Assembly: GCA_002385755.1 (NCBI GenBank)
Contig: DGED01000044.1
Location: 7,870-45,876, forward strand
Direction: 5' to 3'
DNA from: Caryophanales bacterium UBA3935
GTDB taxonomy: Bacteria; Bacillota_I; Bacilli_A; ML615J-28; CAG-698
DNA: 38,007 nt
Notes under the pieces: model-generated
Databases searched by the model: none
The model's input: the letters and a program-made list of their open reading frames with translations, nothing else
What the model was told of the DNA's origin: nothing
Program-made: the position numbers and the translations under genes
In this document: in pieces, positions 8,546-15,727 of the stretch
Numbering within the stretch: position 1 is the stretch's first letter
Layout: every line of letters begins with the position of its first letter

Positions 8546-8616
8546 CAGGGCCATCTGGATTCGAACCAGAGATGACGGAGTCAAAGTCCGTTGCCTTACC
8601 GCTTGGCTATGGCCCT
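8546..8616 (-). tRNA. tRNA-Gln (TTG anticodon)
   Basis: Acceptor AGGGCCA / TGGCCCT, the same D-arm as the neighbouring tRNA-Gln, anticodon stem ACGGA / TCCGT with loop CTTTGAC (anticodon TTG), T-loop TTCGAAT. Discriminator G; CCA not encoded. It is separated by 11 bases from the CTG isoacceptor and probably related to it by tandem duplication. Confidence 0.95.
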
Positions 8617-8626
8617 AAATTAAAAA

Positions 8627-8711
8627 TGGTGGTGGGGGACAGATTCGAACTGCCGAACTCGGAGAGAGTGGATTTACAGTCCACCGCGTTTAGCCACTTC
8701 GCTACCCCACC
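8627..8711 (-). tRNA. tRNA-Tyr (GTA anticodon)
   Basis: An 85-base class II tRNA: acceptor GGTGGGG / CCCCACC, anticodon stem GTGGA / TCCAC with loop CTGTAAA (anticodon GTA), a long variable arm containing TCTCTCCGAGTTC, a T-arm with GTTCGAATC, discriminator A and an encoded CCA. It is first in the operon and the only one of the three with an encoded CCA. Confidence 0.95.
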
Positions 8712-8731
8712 CCATATTCAACCGCCTTAAT

Positions 8732-8760
8732 ATTCTACTACATTTCCGGAAAAAAATCAA
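8732..8760 (-). promoter_or_regulatory. Promoter of the tRNA operon
   Basis: Minus strand TTGATT (8760-8755), exactly 17 bases, then TAGAAT (8737-8732). It lies 20 bases before the 5' end of tRNA-Tyr. Confidence 0.75.
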
Positions 8761-8782
8761 GCATTTTTTGATTTTTCCTTTT

Positions 8783-8814
8783 AAATGACGCCCCGTAAAA
8801 ACGGGGCGTCATTT
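8783..8814. terminator. Strong hairpin after the chitinase gene
   Basis: Perfect 14-bp inverted repeat AAATGACGCCCCGT / ACGGGGCGTCATTT with an AAAA loop, directly behind the chitinase stop codon. It should end the chitinase transcript. However, the T-rich run (TTTTTATTTATTT) is on the plus-strand side, and the minus strand continues as AAAAGG after the stem. Confidence 0.6.
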
Positions 8815-10083
8815 TTATTTATTTAGGCTGTCATAAATGGCGTTTACCAAAATGCTTTCATAGTCCCCGCCAAGTTGCCAGAACATAATCCCGCCCAAGC
8901 CTTCCTGAATTATGTATTCGCATTTGTACCCAAGCGACACGGGATCGTCATAGGTAATCAAGGTTGTCCCGTCAAATAACCACGGCGCCTTGGCGTCATC
9001 GTCAAAATAACGTTGGAAATTAGGATTGTTTAAATAGTCGGTATAAATCTTGGCGAATGTAACGGAGTTGGCGAAATCCGCAGTCGGAAGCCCCATCCCG
9101 TCATCGACCGGATTACCGGTCACCGTCCCGATGTGACCGTAAAACGCCCCTCCGATTACTATTTTGCTTTTATCGGCGCCGGCGTTCTGATAAGCTAGGA
9201 CCGCCGAGGCGGCGCTCGTTTGCGGGCTCGTTGAGTATTTCGACGGATACAAATTGGTGTGGTGAGAGGTCTTGGCCGAGGACGAATAACTGATCATATC
9301 ATAAGTCATCAAATGGAAATAATCCAAATGCCCGTTGATCTCGCTGATCTCGTAATAGTTCTGGGCGCCCCAGCTGCCGGCCGGGAAAGCCGCGGTCAAT
9401 AACAATTCGGGATCGACTTCGTCAAGAGCGTCCCTAAGCTCCCGGATTAGGCTAGTAAAGTTATATTTATCCTCCGGTTTGCCTTTTTCCGAACCGATAT
9501 CGGTGGTCGGGTATTCCCAATCAAGATCAATCCCGTCAAGCCCATAGTTCTTAATAACTTCAACGACCGATCGCGCAAATTTCGCGCGGTTTTCCGCCGT
9601 CGCCGCCATCGGTCCAAAACCGGTCGCGCCCCAGCCGCCGACGGAAATCACGAAACGGACGCCTTTGGCGTGAGCTTTGTTTGCAAGAGTCGCCAAATTG
9701 GGCAGGTGCGAAACGCTTAATTGGTTATTAATGATGTAACCGAACGAGTAATTAATAACGTCGATCTTGTCCAGATCCTCGTCTTTCAGGGAGCTTCCCT
9801 GATAATAATAAGCGAAAACCGGCTTTTTACCGTCGAGATTCCTAAGTTCGTATTTTTCCACTTTCACTGTCTTCTTAAACACTCCTTCGACTACGACATT
9901 TTTTTGATATCTTAAAGTGGCTTCAAGCTGAACGTATTGATCTTCTTTTCTTCTGACGACCCGCCCGGCGGCGGAAATGGCGTCGGGATCGGAGCTTGTC
10001 CAGGCAAGCTGGACGGAATAGTTTCTCATGAACCTAGGCAAGGAGATATTGCCTGTAACTTCCGCGGGAATCATGGCGTCCAA
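8815..10083 (-). CDS. GH18 chitinase domain, separated from its lipoprotein N-terminus
   Basis: A 422-codon open frame encoding a glycoside hydrolase family 18 barrel. Seen: KPVFAYYYQG (first strand), VISVGGWG, the catalytic DGIDLDWE at residues 183-190 with Glu190 as acid, HLMTYDM and GGIMFWQLGGD near the end. Likely activity is cleavage of beta-1,4-linked GlcNAc polymers (chitin or wall glycans). Residues 1-75 resemble an atrophied Ig-like domain (EVTGNISLP, then LAWTSSDPDAISAAGRV). The frame opens with TTG at 10083, and an ATG at 10074 overlaps the TGA of the upstream lipoprotein frame, giving no signal peptide of its own. The Ig-like domain begins in the other frame (EEAARQIIEDAIAENW), so one missing base near 10082-10090 most simply explains the split. 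Alternatives: sequencing error, real pseudogene, or re-initiation at ATGA. Confidence 0.8.
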   Translation of the reverse strand: MDAMIPAEVTGNISLPRFMRNYSVQLAWTSSDPDAISAAGRVVRRKEDQYVQLEATLRYQKNVVVEGVFKKTVKVEKYELRNLDGKKPVFAYYYQGSSLKDEDLDKIDVINYSFGYIINNQLSVSHLPNLATLANKAHAKGVRFVISVGGWGATGFGPMAATAENRAKFARSVVEVIKNYGLDGIDLDWEYPTTDIGSEKGKPEDKYNFTSLIRELRDALDEVDPELLLTAAFPAGSWGAQNYYEISEINGHLDYFHLMTYDMISYSSSAKTSHHTNLYPSKYSTSPQTSAASAVLAYQNAGADKSKIVIGGAFYGHIGTVTGNPVDDGMGLPTADFANSVTFAKIYTDYLNNPNFQRYFDDDAKAPWLFDGTTLITYDDPVSLGYKCEYIIQEGLGGIMFWQLGGDYESILVNAIYDSLNK

Positions 10084-10502
10084 TTTTCCGCGATCGCATC
10101 CTCAATTATTTGGCGCGCCGCTTCTTCCGCTTCTTTTTCCGGGTCGACGACCGTAACGGTAACCGACGTTTTCGCGTCTGGGTACTCGATAAGATAAACT
10201 TCGATCACAGCCTCGCCTGCGCTTAGGGCGCTAACCAAACCGGCGTCGTCTACCGTGGCGATATCCGGGTTTAGAGACAAATACGCGACCGCCGTCTCTT
10301 CGGACGCGCCTTCAAGAAGCGCTTCTATTCGCTCCGTTTCGCCAATGTTTAGATTTATGCTTTCGGATAAAACGGATAGCGAGGGAATAATCGGGCCGAT
10401 GTTATTATTATTGTTATTATTGCCGTCATTATTCTTACCGTTGCACCCTGTTGTGACGACAACAAACATAAGAATCGCGATTCTTAGCAATATCTTCTTC
10501 AT
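10071..10502 (-). CDS. Lipoprotein N-terminal part of the GH18 chitinase (frameshifted)
   Basis: A 143-residue frame beginning with a lipoprotein signal (MKKILLRIAILMF...) and a Cys in VVTTGC, followed by a low-complexity Asn linker (NNDGNNNNNNN) and a bacterial Ig-like domain (LSVLSESINLNIGETERIEAL ... PDIATVDDAGLVSALSAGEAVIEV). The frame then stops with TGA inside the start of a second Ig-like domain that continues in another frame at 10083. Together the two parts would make one secreted lipid-anchored chitinase of about 565 residues. The ATG at 10502 gives a textbook signal peptide. A TTG at 10532 has a better-spaced AAGGGG site and would add 10 residues. It follows the ZnuA-like gene closely and is probably in its operon. 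Confidence 0.7.
   Translation of the reverse strand: MKKILLRIAILMFVVVTTGCNGKNNDGNNNNNNNIGPIIPSLSVLSESINLNIGETERIEALLEGASEETAVAYLSLNPDIATVDDAGLVSALSAGEAVIEVYLIEYPDAKTSVTVTVVDPEKEAEEAARQIIEDAIAENWTP
10400..10422. repeat. AAT-type trinucleotide tract (poly-Asn linker)
   Basis: On the minus strand the sequence is mostly repeated AAT/AAC codons coding for the Asn linker of the lipoprotein. It is a short microsatellite that may vary in length between strains. Confidence 0.5.
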
Positions 10503-10543
10503 GCTTCCCAATTCTTTACTAATACGTCTCAATTACAAACCCC

Positions 10544-11491
10544 TTACCTGGGCAATACATCTCGGATGATTTGAAAATTATATCTCATAAGCGAAAAATA
10601 ATTCTCGCCTTTTTTATCTTCATCTTTGGTGATGGTTCCCAAATGATGCAAATATTTCTTCGCTTTGTCGGTAAGCCCCAGAGCTTTCAAATACGCTTGG
10701 ACTATCGGCGATTCCAACTCGTTTTTCGTAAGGCAAATATGCTTTATGCCCAATGACTTGGCTAAATTAATCTTTTCGTTCATTTCGCCGGGGGAAATAT
10801 CGGCGCTTTCGTTATCGTTGCGCAATTTAATGCGGGCGATGCCGTATCGGGGCTGCCAGTAAGCGTAAGCGTCATGATCGACGATAATGCTTTTATTTGC
10901 GATCGCATCGTCGCTCAAAATATCTTTGAACTCTTCGTCGAGGGTCTTTAACTTACTTTTTAACTGATTGCAATTTTCGGTGAGCAACGTCGCTCCGGCC
11001 GAATCAATATCCAAATGGGAAATAATGTTTTCTAATATAGTCTCCGCCATAATTTGCATGTTTATCGGATCCAGCCAAACATGGGGATCATAAAACACGC
11101 TTCCTTCGTGAGGATGGGAATGAGAGTGCCCGTGATAATCCTCGCTGTTTATTTCGATTAACTGCAAGTTATCAGTCAATGATATGGTCGGCACGTCGGC
11201 CAGCACCGTGTTCTTTGATTGTTCAATTACCGGTTCCAACCCCAGCCCGATATAAAATACGATCTTGCTTTTGGAAAGGCTGATAACTTCCGAGGGCGAA
11301 ACCTCGTAATCGTGAACATTTTTCCCGCGCGGGTATACCGGCTTAACTTTGTAGATATCGCCGACTATTTCCCTGACTAAAAACTCTACGGGGTAAATGC
11401 TCGCGTAGATATCGACGTCCTCATGTTTGCCGACGCAACCGCTAATTAAAGGAAAAATTGAAATGAGCAATAACAAAAATGCTTTTTTCAT
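10544..11491 (-). CDS. Zinc/manganese ABC transporter substrate-binding lipoprotein (ZnuA-like)
   Basis: A 315-residue cluster A-I metal-binding protein. Seen: lipoprotein signal ending in PLISGC, then IYPVEFLVREIVGD, NVHDYEVSPSEV (first His ligand), a His-rich loop HGHSHSHPH, DPHVWLDP (second His ligand), DHDAYAYWQPRYGI (third) and LTKNELESPIV. The His-rich loop before DPHVW favours zinc. The start at 11491 is fixed by GGAGGTGG upstream and by the signal peptide; the frame extends further up to 11629, but that part is inside the yabQ gene in another frame. No ABC permease or ATPase gene is in this window, so partners must be elsewhere. It sits 20 bases after yabQ, with the chitinase lipoprotein after it. 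Confidence 0.9.
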   Translation of the reverse strand: MKKAFLLLLISIFPLISGCVGKHEDVDIYASIYPVEFLVREIVGDIYKVKPVYPRGKNVHDYEVSPSEVISLSKSKIVFYIGLGLEPVIEQSKNTVLADVPTISLTDNLQLIEINSEDYHGHSHSHPHEGSVFYDPHVWLDPINMQIMAETILENIISHLDIDSAGATLLTENCNQLKSKLKTLDEEFKDILSDDAIANKSIIVDHDAYAYWQPRYGIARIKLRNDNESADISPGEMNEKINLAKSLGIKHICLTKNELESPIVQAYLKALGLTDKAKKYLHHLGTITKDEDKKGENYFSLMRYNFQIIRDVLPR

Positions 11492-11511
11492 AACTCCACC
11501 TCCGCTGGCAT

Positions 11512-11964
11512 CTATTTCGATTCCGATTTCTTTCTCCGCTTTATTTTCAATAATTTTTTCTTTATTGTTGATTTGACTTTTAAAAATAATAACGCCAATT
11601 CCCGGGAATAAACTAGTTCCGAAAGCCACTTTTTAATAAATCCGTACGCCTTCCGCGCCCCGCGACTGAAGCGTTCAAGATCCGAATGGAGCCCGAACCG
11701 GAGCAACGCGCGGTAGATCAAGCCACCCGCGAAAAAGAAAAAAAACGTGTATATTGATATCAATCCTTCGCTCACGCGAAAAGCATAAAGGCAAGCCACA
11801 AACACCATCCCGAGCCAGTATATCGATTGAATAACATAGCCCAGGGCCGCCTTTACTTTCCAGCGCCGTAGGTAATAATGCAAAATATCGTAAGTCGCGG
11901 CGAGAAATATCCCGAACAAAGTAAAATAAACGACCAGCGCCAACTGATTTTTAAAAGTTATCAT
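11512..11964 (-). CDS. yabQ: YabQ-like spore cortex protein
   Basis: A 150-residue membrane protein with three to four hydrophobic segments (about residues 7-32, 40-65, 69-90) and a very basic C-terminal tail (KIKRRKKSESK). The TM1 pattern followed by ATYDILHYYLRR, and its overlap (ATGA) with a YabP gene, identify it as YabQ, which in Bacillus localises to the forespore membrane and is needed for cortex formation. Sequence similarity alone would be weak; the yabP-yabQ pairing is the main support. In Bacillus divIC follows yabQ; here a ZnuA-like gene follows. Confidence 0.75.
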   Translation of the reverse strand: MITFKNQLALVVYFTLFGIFLAATYDILHYYLRRWKVKAALGYVIQSIYWLGMVFVACLYAFRVSEGLISIYTFFFFFAGGLIYRALLRFGLHSDLERFSRGARKAYGFIKKWLSELVYSRELALLFLKVKSTIKKKLLKIKRRKKSESK

Positions 11965-12236
11965 TTAAATAGTTTTGCCAGAAAGCCCTTGGTTTTCGCC
12001 GCTTGGTCTTTCGATAAATACTCTATCAAATGTATTTTGCCGGTGATAAGCAATATTTCCCTTTCAATGTCGAGATGCTTCATTTCTAAATCGGTCCCCC
12101 GAACAACCATTTTCCCGAGCACCGTGTTAAGGCGAAACTCGTTGCTGTTCAGGCTTTCGATCTTTTTCACCCCGGTTATCTGTAAATCGGTTCGGTTTTT
12201 TAGGGTGATTTCCTGGCTTGTCACTTCTTGATTCAT
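11961..12236 (-). CDS. yabP: YabP sporulation protein
   Basis: A 91-residue protein with the YabP/YqfC pattern: ITLKNRTDLQITGVKKIESLN, then FRLNTVLGKMVVRGTDLEMKHLDIEREILLITGKI, ending in IEYL. In Bacillus YabP acts with YabQ in the late stage of endospore development, probably in spore coat or cortex assembly. The ATG at 12236 is chosen because GAGGTGG lies 5 bases upstream; the in-frame GTG at 12245 is inside that site. Its stop overlaps the yabQ start. The C-terminal 15 residues (AKTKGFLAKLFK) are basic and may be an amphipathic helix. Confidence 0.82.
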   Translation of the reverse strand: MNQEVTSQEITLKNRTDLQITGVKKIESLNSNEFRLNTVLGKMVVRGTDLEMKHLDIEREILLITGKIHLIEYLSKDQAAKTKGFLAKLFK

Positions 12237-12279
12237 ATAATCCACCTCAGTAGATTATATGCCCGGCATAATTGAATTA

Positions 12280-12825
12280 TTATATTAAATCCCCGAAATG
12301 CCTCTCCCAATCCTGATAGGTGATAAAACGGATCCCGTGAGCGGCGTCTTTATAAGTTAAAATCGCAATCTCGCTTTCGTTTAAATATCTTTGCACTTTA
12401 TCGATAGTCGGATAAATTAACACCACTTTGACGCCGGGAAAATCCCCCCGCAAAAACCCGATCAGCTCGTCCAAATACCGTTGCCGGGAATAACCGCGCC
12501 CCGGCCGGTTTTTAGAACCGCCGTAAGCTAAATTCCAGGTATCCTTGCTGTTGATGGTAATGGCGGCGTTTAACGGGACAAATGCCGTTTTAATAAAAAA
12601 ATTTTTCTCCCCGACCTCAATTATATAATCATATGTTTTCCTTTTGACGACGGTTAATCGGTACCCTTTTTTGTCGCAAAAATCGGATAGATTGGCGAGA
12701 ATCTTCTTTTTTCGATAATAGAGCAACGCCAGATTCGTTATCAAAAATAAAAGAAGGAAAACTCCGACGGCGATTAACCAATACCAATATTTCGTTACTA
12801 AAATATAATTATTCATCGTTATCAT
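12280..12825 (-). CDS. Membrane-anchored hypothetical protein
   Basis: 181 residues: one strong TM segment at about 14-36 and then a cytoplasmic domain with alternating strands and helices (YDYIIEVGEKNFFIK, then ITINSKDTWNLAYGG, VKVVLIYPTIDKVQRYL, AILTYKDAAHGIRFITY). The layout recalls restriction-endonuclease-like NERD proteins, but no clear E-x-K catalytic motif is visible, so this is only a fold-level guess. It is first in a run leading into yabP-yabQ, 43 bases upstream of yabP. There is no ribosome binding site; a consensus promoter ends 8 bases before the ATG at 12825, implying a leaderless message. A second in-frame ATG lies at 12816. Confidence 0.6.
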   Translation of the reverse strand: MITMNNYILVTKYWYWLIAVGVFLLLFLITNLALLYYRKKKILANLSDFCDKKGYRLTVVKRKTYDYIIEVGEKNFFIKTAFVPLNAAITINSKDTWNLAYGGSKNRPGRGYSRQRYLDELIGFLRGDFPGVKVVLIYPTIDKVQRYLNESEIAILTYKDAAHGIRFITYQDWERHFGDLI

Positions 12826-12833
12826 CAGTTTAT

Positions 12834-12862
12834 ATTATAGATTATTAACAAAGAAATGTCAA
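12834..12862 (-). promoter_or_regulatory. Perfect consensus SigA promoter (leaderless gene)
   Basis: Minus strand TTGACA (12862-12857), 17 bases, TATAAT (12839-12834). Both hexamers and the spacing match the consensus exactly. Expected transcription start is about 12827, only 2-3 bases from the ATG at 12825. Confidence 0.88.
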
Positions 12863-12887
12863 TTTATATGTTGAGATGAGAAAAATA

Positions 12888-12896
12888 TGGTATAAT
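12888..12896 (+). promoter_or_regulatory. Extended -10 promoter for the SGNH hydrolase gene
   Basis: TGGTATAAT, an extended -10, followed by a leader with GAGGAGA at 12904-12910. A TTGAGA upstream is only 14 bases away, so the TG extension probably compensates. Confidence 0.7.
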
Positions 12897-12918
12897 ACTT
12901 CCTGAGGAGACGCGAGCA

Positions 12919-13620
12919 ATGATTGACGATGTTTTATTTATTGTGAATTTGATTCTTCTCACGACAAACCTCACTATCGCCGTCCTGCTTTTTTTTATGA
13001 TTAAAAACTTGATGAAAAAACGCATTAACGAGAAAATCAGACAATACGATGATTTTAACGCCATTGCCAAAAAAAACGGGATTGTTTTTTTCGGCGATTC
13101 TTTGACGGAATTTTATTATGTTCATGAATTTTTCCACGACAGGCATGTCTATAATCGCGGGATTGCCAGCGACACGACGAGCGGCGTGTTAAACCGGCTG
13201 CGTTCCAACGTCATTTCCTTAGCGCCGCGCAAAGTGTTTCTACAAATAGGTACTAACGACTTTCATAAACGTCGCGCCGTGGAATATATCTTCTCAAAGA
13301 TAAAACGTATCATAGAGGTTCTTAAGGAACATTTGCCGGAGACAAAAATTTATCTTATTTCTTTATACCCCGTCAACCCGAAAATCAAAGTATTCGGAAA
13401 AATCGTAACCTATCCGCGAAAGAATAAAAATATCGATCGCGTGAACCTTTTGCTTGAGAAATATGCCGAAGAATCCAATATTACTTACATCGACATCAAT
13501 AGCAAACTGAAAAATGACAAGGGCCTTTTAAAACCCGAATACACGCTCGACGGCCTCCACCTAACACATGACGGCTACCAATTGGTTACAGATATCCTGA
13601 AAATATATATTGATGACTAA
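12919..13620 (+). CDS. Membrane-anchored SGNH/GDSL-family hydrolase
   Basis: A 233-residue esterase or acylhydrolase of the SGNH fold. Seen: an N-terminal TM anchor (about residues 6-29), block I FFGDSLTE with Ser61 as nucleophile, block II RGIASDT with the oxyanion Gly, block III QIGTNDF with the oxyanion Asn, and block V DGLHLT with Asp211 and His214. All catalytic elements are intact. The anchor followed by a basic stretch (NLMKKR) would leave the catalytic domain either in the cytoplasm or outside, which the sequence does not settle. Substrate is unknown; members of this fold deacetylate or deacylate lipids and wall polysaccharides. GAGGAGA lies 8 bases before the ATG. Confidence 0.88.
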   Translation: MIDDVLFIVNLILLTTNLTIAVLLFFMIKNLMKKRINEKIRQYDDFNAIAKKNGIVFFGDSLTEFYYVHEFFHDRHVYNRGIASDTTSGVLNRLRSNVISLAPRKVFLQIGTNDFHKRRAVEYIFSKIKRIIEVLKEHLPETKIYLISLYPVNPKIKVFGKIVTYPRKNKNIDRVNLLLEKYAEESNITYIDINSKLKNDKGLLKPEYTLDGLHLTHDGYQLVTDILKIYIDD

Positions 13621-13646
13621 ATTTGCGTTTATTTTTTCCCGATTTA

Positions 13647-13655
13647 TGTTATAAT
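13647..13655 (+). promoter_or_regulatory. Extended -10 promoter for lysS
   Basis: TGTTATAAT 35 bases before the lysS ATG. No good -35 at the standard distance. No T-box-like or riboswitch-like structure fits in the short leader. Confidence 0.65.
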
Positions 13656-13689
13656 ACATTATAAATATTGATCGAAAGGATATGTTGGC

Positions 13690-15174
13690 ATGAATAATAA
13701 CTTAACGGATCAAGAACTTGTCAGAAGACAGAAAATGAATGAATTAAAATCAAAAGGAATCGATCCTTTCGGCGGCGCTTTTAAACGAACGACCAATTCG
13801 GAGGAATTGAAAATAAAATTCGCAAACCATACCAAAGAGGAATTGGAAGAACTAAATTTCCGGGCGATTGTCGCCGGACGGATTATGACCAAAAGGGGAA
13901 AAGGCAAGGCCGGTTTTATGCATTTGCAAGACCGGCACGGGCAAATCCAAATCTACTGCCGAAGCGACCATTTAAGCGAACTTGAGTACGAAATATTTCA
14001 AAAAAGCGATCTCGGCGATATCGTCGGAGCCGAGGGAGTGGTAATCAGGACCAATACCGGCGAAATAACGGTCAAGGCAACCAAGCTCACGCACCTGGCG
14101 AAAGCCTTGCGTCCCTTGCCGGAAAAATATCACGGCCTTCAGGATGTCGAGGAAGCGAGGAGAAGGCGCTATCTTGATTTAATAGTGAACGAGAATTCCC
14201 GCAAAGTCGCGTTCTTACGTCCGAAAATTATCCGCGCCTTTCAAAAATTCTTCGACGGCAAGGGTTTTGTGGAAGTGGAGACGCCGATTCTTCACACCAT
14301 ATTGGGAGGAGCGAACGCCCGTCCATTCGTTACTCATCATAACGCGCTGCACATGGACTTTTATCTGCGAATCGCGACCGAGCTTCATTTGAAAAGACTT
14401 ATCGTCGGCGGGATGGAAGCCGTGTACGAAATCGGCCGCCTCTTCCGGAACGAGGGAATGGACTCCACCCACAACCCGGAGTTCACTTCCGTCGAGGCAT
14501 ACCTCGCGTATTCTGATATGGAGGGGATGATGAACCTGGTCGAGGAGTGTTTCCGGTTTGTTTCTAACGAAGTTCTTGGCGTTTGCGCTGTTGAATATCA
14601 AGGCCAAACCATTGATTTCGCAAAAGATTTTAAACGTGTCCATATGGTCGACGCCATCAAGGAAGTCACGGGAATCGATTTCTTCGCGGTAAAATCCGAC
14701 GAGGAAGCCGTGGCCTTAGCCCGCGAGCATAATATCGAGCTGAAGAAGCATGAAAAATCATACGGTCATGTCGTCAATCTCTTTTTTGAAACTTACGCGG
14801 AAGAGAGAATCATCCAGCCCACTTTCGTTTACGGGCATCCAATCGAAATAAGCCCCCTGGCCAAAAAAGCCAAGGACCCGCGTTTCACCGAAAGATTTGA
14901 ATTGTTTATTAATAAAAAAGAATACGCCAACGCTTTCTCTGAGTTAAACGACCCCATCGATCAACGGGAACGTTTCGAAAAACAATTGAAAGAAAAAGAT
15001 TTGGGCAACGAGGAAGCGAACGAGATGGATATCGATTATATAGAGGCCTTGGAATACGGTATGCCGCCGACCGGCGGGGTGGGGATTGGTATTGACCGCA
15101 CCGCTATGCTTTTGGCCAATGTCGATTCCATCCGTGATATTATTTTGTTCCCGCATATGCGGATAAAAAAATAG
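13690..15174 (+). CDS. lysS: Lysyl-tRNA synthetase, class II
   Basis: 494 residues, normal for bacterial LysRS. Charges tRNA-Lys in the cytoplasm. Seen: N-terminal OB-fold anticodon-binding domain ([19 protein letters not shown]), motif 1 region ([15 protein letters not shown]), motif 2 ([18 protein letters not shown]) and motif 3 ([14 protein letters not shown]). AAAGGA lies 9 bases upstream of the ATG. It is a monocistronic gene with its own promoter and terminator. Confidence 0.98.
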   Translation: MNNNLTDQELVRRQKMNELKSKGIDPFGGAFKRTTNSEELKIKFANHTKEELEELNFRAIVAGRIMTKRGKGKAGFMHLQDRHGQIQIYCRSDHLSELEYEIFQKSDLGDIVGAEGVVIRTNTGEITVKATKLTHLAKALRPLPEKYHGLQDVEEARRRRYLDLIVNENSRKVAFLRPKIIRAFQKFFDGKGFVEVETPILHTILGGANARPFVTHHNALHMDFYLRIATELHLKRLIVGGMEAVYEIGRLFRNEGMDSTHNPEFTSVEAYLAYSDMEGMMNLVEECFRFVSNEVLGVCAVEYQGQTIDFAKDFKRVHMVDAIKEVTGIDFFAVKSDEEAVALAREHNIELKKHEKSYGHVVNLFFETYAEERIIQPTFVYGHPIEISPLAKKAKDPRFTERFELFINKKEYANAFSELNDPIDQRERFEKQLKEKDLGNEEANEMDIDYIEALEYGMPPTGGVGIGIDRTAMLLANVDSIRDIILFPHMRIKK

Positions 15175-15198
15175 CCGTCATTTTGAACGGCTTTTTTT
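15166..15198. terminator. Bidirectional terminator after lysS
   Basis: Stem AGCCGT / ACGGCT (15173-15192) with an 8-base loop. It is flanked by a T-run on the plus strand (15193-15198) and an A-run (15165-15171) giving a T-run on the minus strand. It serves both convergent genes. Confidence 0.82.
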
Positions 15199-15727
15199 AT
15201 AAGTTCAGTTCCTCGCCGATTAAAGCGAATACTTCCAATGTGGTCAATGTCCCCACGGGGATATATCCTTCAAGCAGGATATTAAATTCATCAAAAATTT
15301 CCGGTTCGCTCGGTTTTTGCTCTCGAATAATATTCTCTATTTTCTCAGTTATACCCCTGATGACGCCTCTCGTCTCGTCATTATACAAATCTTTATCCTT
15401 TAACGTGTCCTCCAAATCGCTTAAATAAAGCAAATAATTCACGAGCGCGTCGTATTCCCGGAAGGAGGCGATATTTCTTCGAAAATACTTTTCATAATAC
15501 AGCTTGGTTTCCTCCAGTTGTTCGTGCAAAAAGGAAAAACCGACTTCAAAAATTACGAGTAAATCTTCGCCAATCTTTTCGCCCGCTTCCGCTCGCTCGC
15601 TTATATGATCCAAAACTACGATGACGTCATAGAACCGGTCATAGATTTTTATTTTGTTTTCCTTTAACATCTTGATAAAATCATCGTTTTGCATCACATA
15701 TGCGCGATAGTCTTGGTGATTTATCAT
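15197..15727 (-). CDS. Hypothetical helical cytoplasmic protein
   Basis: 176 residues, no TM or signal sequence, highly charged and predicted mostly alpha-helical (IKMLKENKIKIYDRFYDVIVVLDHISERAEAGEKIG, LHEQLEETKLYYEKYFRR). I do not recognise the family. Its ATG overlaps the TGA of the upstream YcxB-like gene (ATGA), so the two are translationally coupled and probably act together. Confidence 0.65.
   Translation of the reverse strand: MINHQDYRAYVMQNDDFIKMLKENKIKIYDRFYDVIVVLDHISERAEAGEKIGEDLLVIFEVGFSFLHEQLEETKLYYEKYFRRNIASFREYDALVNYLLYLSDLEDTLKDKDLYNDETRGVIRGITEKIENIIREQKPSEPEIFDEFNILLEGYIPVGTLTTLEVFALIGEELNL

Noticed and set aside
8494..8730. 78-residue open frame on the plus strand across the tRNA genes
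   Set aside because: It is antisense to three tRNA genes and reads the T-loop complements (GFEPE, RFELPN), a common false ORF.
10071..10095. Programmed -1 ribosomal frameshift in the chitinase gene
   Set aside because: No X-XXY-YYZ heptamer is present at the junction (GCG GAA AAT TGG) and no clear downstream pseudoknot was found by eye, so a simple indel is more likely.
11492..11629. N-terminal extension of the ZnuA-like protein
   Set aside because: The extension is out of frame inside yabQ, and the strong ribosome binding site and signal peptide start at 11491.
12236..12275. SigE-like promoter (CATATAAT) upstream of yabP
   Set aside because: The -10 resembles a sporulation sigma E site, but the -35 is poor and the predicted start would fall on the ribosome binding site, leaving no leader.
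13621..13689. T-box or lysine riboswitch before lysS
   Set aside because: The leader after the promoter is only about 30 bases, too short, and no antiterminator or specifier-loop structure is visible.
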